From positions 62,001 through 126,000 of the forward strand of contig CAYTPV010000009.1 in the NCBI GenBank assembly GCA_964440115.1: 64,000 nucleotides of DNA, written 5' to 3'. The translations under genes and the position numbers were made by a program. Origin of the DNA: JAEWWD01 sp964440115. GTDB taxonomy: Bacteria > Bacillota > Clostridia > Christensenellales > CAG-138. This document shows, piece after piece, positions 58,053 through 64,000 of this stretch. The notes beneath the pieces were generated by a model. The model was not told where the DNA came from, made no database searches, and saw nothing but the letters and a program-made list of their open reading frames with translations. The first letter of the stretch is position 1. The number at the start of each line of letters is the position of its first letter.

Positions 58053-58814
58053 ATGATGCAGACTTCATTATCCGCTAAAAGCGCAGTGCTTGCACAGCAG
58101 GCTCGGTTGGATACGATTGCGAACAATATTGCGAATGTCAACACACCGGGCTTCAAGTCGAGCAGCGTGAATTTTAAGGATACTCTCTATAACGCACTGA
58201 CTAAGCCGACAAATACGCAGGACAGCAGCCTGCAGAGAGGTACTGGTGTTGCAATTTCGTCCATCAATCGCTCATTTGCGGCAGGGGTGACGACGCAGAC
58301 GAGTATTCCGCTGGATTTCTGTATCTCGGGAGATGGCTTTTTTTCGGTGCAGGATGGGCAGGGTAACAAGCTATATACCAGAAGCGGCAGTTTTGCGGTT
58401 TCAGTAGAATCTGGCGGACGATATCTGGTTACTCCGGACGGATATTATGTTACCGGTCCCGACGGCGATAAAATCGAACTGCCGGAGGGAGATTTAAGCC
58501 AACTCAAATGCAGCGAAGCCGGAGAACTTACGCTTAACGGGACTTCATGCGGAACACTGGGCGTATTTGTTTTCCCAAACAACGATGGATTGCTCAGCGC
58601 GGGCAGTAACTGTTTTGCACAGACTGATGCCTCCGGTGAGGCGAAACAGAAAGAAACCCCCGTTGTAAAGCAAGGGTTTCTGGAAGGTTCAAATGTGGAT
58701 CTCGTTACTGAAATGACGGAACTCATCCGTGCACAGAAAGCGTTCGCCTTCGCGGCGGCAGCGCTCAAAACGGCGGATGAAATGGATGCGACTGCAAACA
58801 ATATGCGGACATAA
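58053..58814 (+). CDS. flgG: Flagellar rod protein FlgG
   Basis: This 253-residue distal rod protein has DTIANNIANVNTPGFKSSSV near the start, PLDFCISGDGFFSVQD at about 85-100, and the C-terminal helix NVDLVTEMTELIRAQKAFAF. It lies 10 nt after the flgF gene. The order with flgM directly behind it fits completion of the hook-basal body before filament genes. Confidence 0.9.
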   Translation: MMQTSLSAKSAVLAQQARLDTIANNIANVNTPGFKSSSVNFKDTLYNALTKPTNTQDSSLQRGTGVAISSINRSFAAGVTTQTSIPLDFCISGDGFFSVQDGQGNKLYTRSGSFAVSVESGGRYLVTPDGYYVTGPDGDKIELPEGDLSQLKCSEAGELTLNGTSCGTLGVFVFPNNDGLLSAGSNCFAQTDASGEAKQKETPVVKQGFLEGSNVDLVTEMTELIRAQKAFAFAAAALKTADEMDATANNMRT

Positions 58815-58871
58815 AGCATGTTGAAGTGTGTTTAAGGTTTAATACGAATAATTCGAGATGGAAGTGACAAC

Positions 58872-59150
58872 ATGAGAATCAATTCAATACCTCCGAAGGA
58901 GTTATACAGCCGGTATGTTTGCTCGCGGGAACAAATGACCACCGTGACTACACCTTCGATGGGTACGGATAAGGTGGAGCTTTCGCAGACTGCGAAGACG
59001 TTTTCTTCCGCACTCAAAGCGGCGAAGGAAACATTCGCGCAGACGGATGTCTCTAGGAGCGAGCGCATTGCGGCTATCAAACAGCAGATCGATAACAATA
59101 CATACTCTGTGCCTGCCATGAAGGTGGCCGAGAAGATACTGGGCGAATAA
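58872..59150 (+). CDS. flgM: Anti-sigma-28 factor FlgM
   Basis: This 92-residue protein has the C-terminal sigma-binding region DKVELSQTAKTFSSALKAAK, then SERIAAIKQQIDNNTYSVPA and MKVAEKILGE, the typical FlgM end. It blocks SigD until the hook-basal body is complete and FlgM is exported. The gene lies inside the operon of late rod, junction and post-transcriptional control genes. RBS is weak (GGAAGTGAC). Confidence 0.92.
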   Translation: MRINSIPPKELYSRYVCSREQMTTVTTPSMGTDKVELSQTAKTFSSALKAAKETFAQTDVSRSERIAAIKQQIDNNTYSVPAMKVAEKILGE

Positions 59151-59195
59151 CCCGGATCGTTTGGTTTTCCCTAAATATTGGAAGAGGTGTTGCGC

Positions 59196-59696
59196 ATGCA
59201 GAACCTGATGCGTGAATTAGAGGGAGTCATGTCCGAAGAACTCGGACTGTATGTCGGGCTTTTGCAGTATGCCAAATGCAAGAAGGAAGCGCTGATTAAC
59301 AACGATGTCGATGAAATCAGCAGACTCTCTAAACTTGAAAGCGAATCTCTTGAACGCATTAAATACACAGCTATCGGGAGGGAAAAAGTATTGACCTCCA
59401 TTGCCCGTGAGTACGATTACTCCGGACCGGTTGATTTTAATTTTCTTTCATCAAAGCTGCCCCTGTCAGAGCGCGGGGAGTTCGAAACACTCAGAGCCCA
59501 GTATAAGCAAGTTGTTGAGGAACTAAGGGCACTCAACGCATTAAACCAGAATCTTCTTCGTATGCAGCTGCAATATACGTCATTCTGCATCGACTCGATA
59601 TTACAAATGGAACCAATGAGCGGTACTTATGCCAGCTCCGGACAAATTCACGAGGGCAGCACCGCAGCACGTAGGTTCATCGACAGGGAAGCGTGA
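59196..59696 (+). CDS. flgN: Flagellar chaperone FlgN
   Basis: This 166-residue helical chaperone for hook-filament junction proteins FlgK and FlgL has LMRELEGVMSEELGLYVGLL, the typical FlgN start, and a long coiled coil to about residue 150. A TTG at 59178 is in frame, but GAAGAGG is spaced 9 nt from the ATG at 59196. The stop lies 7 nt before the flgK ATG. Confidence 0.85.
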   Translation: MQNLMRELEGVMSEELGLYVGLLQYAKCKKEALINNDVDEISRLSKLESESLERIKYTAIGREKVLTSIAREYDYSGPVDFNFLSSKLPLSERGEFETLRAQYKQVVEELRALNALNQNLLRMQLQYTSFCIDSILQMEPMSGTYASSGQIHEGSTAARRFIDREA

Positions 59697-59703
59697 GGGA
59701 ACT

Positions 59704-61227
59704 ATGTCGTTTTATGGGTTGGAAATCGCAAAGTCGGCGTTGTTTATCAGCCAGCAGGGAATGAACCTTGCCGGCCAGAACATTGCGAACGCGGCGACTG
59801 AAGGATATACACGTCAGCGACTGGAACTGCAGGCGATCGACCCGGCGGATTTATCCGGGCGGTACGCGGCTCTCAACAAAAGTGCGGTCGGCGCGGGCGC
59901 AAAGGTGCAGGGCATTGTCCAAATTCGAAACGCATATGTAGATCGTGCATTAAGAAAAGAATACTCGGATCTTGGTCAAATTCAGACTCGTGCCAACGAA
60001 ATGGAGTATCTGGAAGACCTGTTCAATGAAACAACCGATTCAAGCATTTCCGCTACGCTGTCGGAATTTTTTGACAGCGTACAGGATTTGAGCAAGGATA
60101 CAGTAAGCAAGGAAATTAGGACCGAGGTGCAGCAATCCGCGGTAACGCTGACACAAACGTTTAATCATTATTATACACAGCTATCCGAGTTGCAGGATCA
60201 AATGAACGACTCCATGAAAGTGACCGTGGATAGTATCAATGAGATCAGCCAATCCATCGCCGCGTACAACAAGAGTATCTACTCTTTTGAAATGGATGGT
60301 TCAAAGGCCAATGACCTGAGGGATCAGAGAAATCTGCTGCTGGATAAGCTGTCGTCACTCGTAAATATTGAATACTCCGAGGATTCTGCAGGCCGGTTAT
60401 CCGTCAAAGCGGGGGATACCGAGATCGTCAATCATACCAGTTACACGGAACTCGCCGTTGTGGGAGATCAGACCGGCGTTGTTACGGGCACGAGCGGATA
60501 TTACCGCGTTTGTGTGAAAGGTGCGGTAGATTCAAACGGTGATCCTGTTGAGGTAAATTACACAAGCGGAGAGCTTGCCGGCTACAGGCAGCTTCGTGAC
60601 GGTAATGCTGCGGACGATGTGGGAATTCCGCACATCATCAATCGGCTTAACGAACTTGTCAGAGGTATTGCGCAGAAATTCAACGAAGTGCACGAAACCG
60701 GCTATACAATGGCTTATGGATCTGTGGCCTCGCAAACGGGAGTGCGTTTTTTTGACGTACCGCTGGATACGAACGGCGACCCTGACTATTCTAAATTAAC
60801 TGCCGGGAACTTCAGCTTATCTGACGAGGTGCTCAACGACGTGAATATGATTGCCGCATCAGATAAGCAAATTGACCTTTCCGCTGAAAACACACAAGCA
60901 TCCAATAATAAAGTTGCGTTAAAGCTTTCCGCACTTACGACGGCTAGCTCCGCCATCAACGGTACGAGTTTTGAGGGGTTCATGCAGGGCATGGTTGTGG
61001 AACTCGCAGTGGGCAGCGCGTATTGTCAGAACATACTCGAAAGTCAGCAGGCCGTAACGGATAATTTGGAAACACGAAAAGAGTCGACCTCCGGGGTATC
61101 CGTAGATGAAGAGATGATTTCTCTGGTGAAGTACCAGCATATGTATTCCGCTGCGTCGCGTGTAATCAATGCGATTGACGAGGCGCTTGATAAGCTGATC
61201 AACGGTACGGGCGTGGTGGGCAGGTAG
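59704..61227 (+). CDS. flgK: Hook-filament junction protein FlgK
   Basis: This 507-residue HAP1 has the N-terminal motif SALFISQQGMNLAGQNIANA, then EGYTRQRLELQAIDP. The C-terminal part is DEEMISLVKYQHMYSAASRV. The central region is variable. It joins hook to filament together with FlgL. The ATG at 59704 follows GTGAGGGA. The longer frame from 59629 overlaps flgN and is rejected. Confidence 0.96.
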   Translation: MSFYGLEIAKSALFISQQGMNLAGQNIANAATEGYTRQRLELQAIDPADLSGRYAALNKSAVGAGAKVQGIVQIRNAYVDRALRKEYSDLGQIQTRANEMEYLEDLFNETTDSSISATLSEFFDSVQDLSKDTVSKEIRTEVQQSAVTLTQTFNHYYTQLSELQDQMNDSMKVTVDSINEISQSIAAYNKSIYSFEMDGSKANDLRDQRNLLLDKLSSLVNIEYSEDSAGRLSVKAGDTEIVNHTSYTELAVVGDQTGVVTGTSGYYRVCVKGAVDSNGDPVEVNYTSGELAGYRQLRDGNAADDVGIPHIINRLNELVRGIAQKFNEVHETGYTMAYGSVASQTGVRFFDVPLDTNGDPDYSKLTAGNFSLSDEVLNDVNMIAASDKQIDLSAENTQASNNKVALKLSALTTASSAINGTSFEGFMQGMVVELAVGSAYCQNILESQQAVTDNLETRKESTSGVSVDEEMISLVKYQHMYSAASRVINAIDEALDKLINGTGVVGR

Positions 61228-61296
61228 CTTTTAATTGGCTAGCAGGGCATGCAACGTACAGTCATGGATGACGCGTAAGAAGAAGGAGCGGTAGGC

Positions 61297-62229
61297 ATGA
61301 GAATTACCAACGCTATGATGACGGGTTCCTATTTGAAGAACCTGAATATGAATCTAACTTCAGTAGATAAATACCAGACTCAGGTCACCACCGGAAAACG
61401 CATTACGCGAATATCGGATGATCCCGTCGGCGTGCTTACCAGCTTGCAGACCAGGGTTCGCTTCAACCGCACAGAGCAATACAAAACCAATGTGGAAACT
61501 GCCGGGGACTGGATGACGCAGTCGGAGTCCTCCCTTATGGAACTCAATAAAATACTGCAAACGGCATACGAAAGGACAATGCAGGCTTCCACAGATGTCA
61601 CGGATAATTCGGATAGGCAGGCGATAGCGGCGGAAATCCGCGAAATACGTGATCAGGTACTTTCGGTCGGCAACAGTAAAGTCTCCAACAAGTATGTTTT
61701 TGGGGGCTATAATACTTCTTCAGCACCTTTTACAGTGGATGAAACCACCGGCGCGCTCAAATATAATGGCGTGGATGTGAGCGTACCATCAGCCGCTCTC
61801 ACGGGCGAAGCAGAGCAGCATATTGGGTTTGAAATAGGCTTTGATATGACAATCGATGTCTCCACCAATGGGTTGGAACTGATGGGTCAGGGAGACAGCA
61901 ATATCTATAACATACTTGATCAACTGCAGAAGACTCTGCAAACCGGCTCTACCGAGGATATCTCCGCCTTCATCCCGAAGCTTCAGAATGCCCAGCAGGA
62001 TGTATTGGCTACGACTTCCAAAATCGGCGGTATTACAAACCGGCTCGACCTCATTTCGAACAGGTATGAAGAAGACAAGCTGAATTATAAGGAAATGCAG
62101 TCCAGAGTTGAGGATGTAGATCAGGCGGAAGCAATCACCCAGTATAAAACCGCTTCCGCGGTTTATCTGTTTGCATTGCAGATTGGCTCCAATATTGTGA
62201 AACCGTCGCTGGTAGATTATCTAAATTGA
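61297..62229 (+). CDS. flgL: Hook-filament junction protein FlgL
   Basis: This 310-residue HAP3 of the flagellin superfamily has MRITNAMMTGSYLKNLNMNL, then VTTGKRITRISDDPVGV. The C-terminal part is EAITQYKTASAVYLFALQIG. It lies between flgK and the yviE-like gene. AAGGAGCGG precedes the ATG. Confidence 0.95.
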   Translation: MRITNAMMTGSYLKNLNMNLTSVDKYQTQVTTGKRITRISDDPVGVLTSLQTRVRFNRTEQYKTNVETAGDWMTQSESSLMELNKILQTAYERTMQASTDVTDNSDRQAIAAEIREIRDQVLSVGNSKVSNKYVFGGYNTSSAPFTVDETTGALKYNGVDVSVPSAALTGEAEQHIGFEIGFDMTIDVSTNGLELMGQGDSNIYNILDQLQKTLQTGSTEDISAFIPKLQNAQQDVLATTSKIGGITNRLDLISNRYEEDKLNYKEMQSRVEDVDQAEAITQYKTASAVYLFALQIGSNIVKPSLVDYLN

Positions 62230-62269
62230 GGCTGCAGCAGGGCATAAAGCGATAAATGGAGGAAGGGTC

Positions 62270-62824
62270 GTGAATTCCCTAAGCATTCATACCCAGCGGG
62301 CTACCATAGAAATTACAACCCGGCCCGCAAAAATGACGATACAAAACAACATGCCGCAGTTTGATATCCGGCGTGAGCCACCGTCCATGCGCATCGTTTC
62401 GGAGATGCCTCAGTTTACCGTCAACGATGAATACTATGAGCTAAACCCGGCATCGACAGAAACAGATATTATAAAAAATGTATCGGATGCGCCGGAAACC
62501 GGGGATTTGCAATCTGTAACGTCAGGCAATGTGAAGAAAAAGGCACAAAATTCGATCAGTGTAACAGTAAAAGATTCTCCCGATATGGATGTGGGGCTTC
62601 AGCCGCAGGATAAGGCAAGGCTCGAGTGGGAACCGGGGTATTGTACCATACAATGGTCGGACCCGGTACTGCAGATAGAATGGGACAGCGATTTCAGACC
62701 TACGATAGAATGGGAGCCATATGCGGTTGAAGTTCGCCTAAGAAACCGCCCTTTGGTATTGATCAGAGTAAATATGGAGCATATACCGGGCAGCGTTGGC
62801 GCCCGGGTCGATCATAGAATATAG
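62270..62824 (+). CDS. YviE-like protein (DUF6470 family)
   Basis: This 184-residue protein has an N-terminal pair of short repeats (MTIQNNMPQFDIRREPPSMR and RIVSEMPQFTVNDEYYEL) and a tryptophan-rich C-terminal part (LEWEPGYCTIQWSDP and QIEWDSDFRPTIEWEPYAVE). Position between flgL and fliW matches yviE of B. subtilis. The function is not known. The start is GTG at 62270 behind GGAGGAAGGG. No signal peptide or transmembrane segment was seen. Confidence 0.78.
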   Translation: MNSLSIHTQRATIEITTRPAKMTIQNNMPQFDIRREPPSMRIVSEMPQFTVNDEYYELNPASTETDIIKNVSDAPETGDLQSVTSGNVKKKAQNSISVTVKDSPDMDVGLQPQDKARLEWEPGYCTIQWSDPVLQIEWDSDFRPTIEWEPYAVEVRLRNRPLVLIRVNMEHIPGSVGARVDHRI

Positions 62825-62859
62825 ACTGCGTTTGCAGACGGCAACAGGGAGGTTTATCC

Positions 62860-63342
62860 ATGTATATAGAAACGGCCAGATTTGGCAGCTTTGATTTGAA
62901 GGACAGCAAGGTAATCCGCTTTCCGGGAGGACTGCCGGGTTTTGAAGAGCTGCATGAATTCATTATCTTGGAGATTTCCGAGACGAGGCCGCTGTATTGG
63001 TTGCAGTCTACGGAAAACAAATATATCTCCCTGCCCGTGATTATACCTTTTGAGTTGATGGACGATTACTTTATTGAAATCCGAGAGAATGAACTCAAAG
63101 GGTTGCAGATAGACAATAAAAATGATCTGCTTATTCTCAATGTTGTGGTTGTCCCCGACGATATCACAAAAATGACTGCAAATCTGGCTGCGCCGATTAT
63201 TATCAACCTCAAATTGGGAGTAGGCAAACAGCTTGTGATAGATGCATCTGATCTGCCGATCAGATATTCCATCTACAGTGCGGTGATGAAGAAAGTGAAG
63301 GGAGGCGATGCGGATGCTGGTTCTGTCCAGAAAAACGGGTGA
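62860..63342 (+). CDS. fliW: Flagellin-assembly regulator FliW
   Basis: This 160-residue protein has FGSFDLKDSKVIRFPGGLPGFEELHEFI (in pieces), then RPLYWLQSTENKYISLPVI and VVVPDDITKMTANLAAPIII, the FliW signature. FliW binds flagellin and, when free, sequesters CsrA, coupling flagellin level to translation. It overlaps the csrA 5' end by 29 nt. GGGAGG precedes the ATG. Confidence 0.95.
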   Translation: MYIETARFGSFDLKDSKVIRFPGGLPGFEELHEFIILEISETRPLYWLQSTENKYISLPVIIPFELMDDYFIEIRENELKGLQIDNKNDLLILNVVVVPDDITKMTANLAAPIIINLKLGVGKQLVIDASDLPIRYSIYSAVMKKVKGGDADAGSVQKNG

Positions 63343-63523
63343 AATCCTTTCGATTGGTCCGGATGTTACCATTGAAGTGATATCCATTGACGGCGACAGG
63401 GTTCGCCTTGGCATCCAGGCGCCTAAAGATACACGGATATTCCGAAAGGAGCTGCTGGACGAAACCGTCGTCATCAATAAAGCCGCCGCGAATGCGCCGG
63501 CTATCAGCTTCCGCAAGGAATAA
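63314..63523 (+). CDS. csrA: Carbon storage regulator CsrA
   Basis: This 69-residue translational repressor reads MLVLSRKTGEILSIGPDVTI, then VISIDGDRVRLGIQAPKDTR and IFRKELLDE. The RNA-binding residues in the first and last strands are present. The ATG at 63314 is spaced 8 nt from GGAGG (63301-63305). The ATG at 63308 is too close. The probable target is the flagellin leader at 35337-35370. It is the last gene of the operon. Confidence 0.95.
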   Translation: MLVLSRKTGEILSIGPDVTIEVISIDGDRVRLGIQAPKDTRIFRKELLDETVVINKAAANAPAISFRKE

Positions 63524-63623
63524 TAGAGTAACAATTGGAGAAAAATTGGCCCGACGGTTTTCGTCGAGTCTGTTTTGTTATACTTCAATAAACCAAACGT
63601 GTTTACTAAATACGCAGGAAATA

Positions 63624-63656
63624 GGGGCGGTCGCCAAAGGCGAAGCCCTTTTTTAT
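63624..63656 (+). terminator. Terminator of the flgF-csrA operon
   Basis: GGGC-CGCC (63625-63635) pairs with GGCG-GCCC (63639-63648) with small internal bulges, and is followed by six T residues. A weaker hairpin GACG/CGTC lies upstream near 63551. Confidence 0.7.
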
Positions 63657-63678
63657 TCTCAGGCATCAATAGGGCGGG

Positions 63679-63707
63679 TTGACGATCAAAATGGCAGGAA
63701 GTACAAT
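63679..63707 (+). promoter_or_regulatory. Sigma-A promoter of the NAD+ synthetase gene
   Basis: TTGACG (63679-63684), 17 nt and TACAAT (63702-63707) lie 86 nt before the ATG at 63793. Confidence 0.68.
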
Positions 63708-63792
63708 ACAGCTAATATATTGTGATTTGGCAGTTAACTGGGTATACTAAGCGTCTGTGCGGCGAGCAACTGCCGCTTTTGGGAGGAAATAT

Positions 63793-64000
63793 ATGCAGCA
63801 TGGTTTTGTAAAGGTCGCGGCGGGCACCCCGCAAATACGTGTTGGGGACTGTGTCTATAATGCCGCACGTATCTATGATATGATGCGTCATGCGGATTCG
63901 ATCGGCGTTCGCGTGCTTTTACTGCCTGAACTGTGCTTAACAGGGTACACCTGCTCCGATCTTTTCCTGCACGACACTCTGCTCGAAAGCGCATTGCACG
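63793..64000 (+). CDS. nadE: Glutamine-dependent NAD+ synthetase (5' part, runs off the right edge)
   Basis: The first 69 residues are visible. MQHGFVKVAAGTPQIRVGDC begins a nitrilase-like glutaminase domain. VRVLLLPELCLTGYTCSDLF holds the first catalytic Glu of the nitrilase family and the typical LTGYTCSDLF segment of NadE. The rest, including the ammonia-dependent synthetase domain, lies outside the window. RBS GGGAGGAAA precedes the ATG at 63793. The first residues are typical of clostridial two-domain NadE, which makes NAD+ from deamido-NAD+. Confidence 0.85.
   Translation, partial: MQHGFVKVAAGTPQIRVGDCVYNAARIYDMMRHADSIGVRVLLLPELCLTGYTCSDLFLHDTLLESALH

Noticed and set aside
58815..58871. 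Separate SigD promoter for flgM
   Set aside because: Only weak matches were found (TAAG and CGAGAT), too far from the consensus to report.
1..64000. CRISPR arrays, insertion sequences, prophage, rRNA, tRNA and c-di-GMP riboswitches
   Set aside because: No spaced direct-repeat arrays, transposase or phage genes, tRNA-like cloverleafs or GEMM-type motifs in gene leaders were recognised.

Overview
The window comes from a Gram-positive, anaerobic, motile and probably spore-forming member of the Clostridia. The flagellar motor uses FliY rather than FliN and has no L- or P-ring genes. Flagellin control is of the FliW/CsrA type. There is a GerM-domain lipoprotein, a YlmC/YmxH-family protein, a PrsA-like foldase lipoprotein and a butyrate kinase. 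I cannot assign a genus from the sequence alone. No rRNA, tRNA, insertion sequence, prophage or CRISPR array was seen.

Region 1 (1-10560) is an energy-converting hydrogenase locus. A divergent, left-truncated hypA (nickel insertion) faces a 12-gene operon. The operon encodes three antiporter-like subunits, J-, K- and A-like small membrane subunits, the hydrogenase small subunit, a 30-kDa-like subunit, a large subunit with both CxxC nickel-ligand pairs, an H-like subunit, a two-cluster ferredoxin subunit and a maturation protease. All 11 conserved subunit types of respiratory complex I are represented, on a catalytic core that still carries Ni-Fe ligands. The roughly 200-nt leader contains a terminator-like hairpin.

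Region 2 (10690-23215) is mostly housekeeping: motA-motB, Ohr, a HAD phosphatase, dCMP deaminase, a GerM lipoprotein, a GIY-YIG protein, PrsA, an orphan IlvN/IlvH-type ACT protein, butyrate kinase, a membrane protein fused to a PlsC-like acyltransferase, PgeF, NrdR, YlmC and ribosomal protein S21. A chain of five hairpins lies at 13832-13985.

Region 3 (23380-63530) is a roughly 40-kb flagellar island. A minus-strand operon runs fliF-G-H-I-J-motE-fliK-flgD-flgE-flbD-fliM-fliY. Divergent from it is the flagellin gene, with a sigma-28-type promoter and a leader hairpin resembling a CsrA site. Then come an HD-GYP protein and CheY (minus strand), and several plus-strand groups: a calcium-motif protein with a FliK-like protein, an FlhB-tail-like protein and a putative peptidoglycan hydrolase; fliD-fliS-fliT-yaaR; a lytic transglycosylase with flgB-flgC-fliE-fliO-P-Q-R-flhB-flhA-flhF-flhG; sigD with two small genes; and flgF-flgG-flgM-flgN-flgK-flgL-yviE-fliW-csrA. 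Four good sigma-28-like promoters (TAAA-N15-GCCGATAA type) precede late genes, consistent with SigD and FlgM being encoded here. fliL and every chemotaxis gene except cheY are missing from the window.

The window ends in the 5' part of a glutamine-dependent NAD+ synthetase gene.
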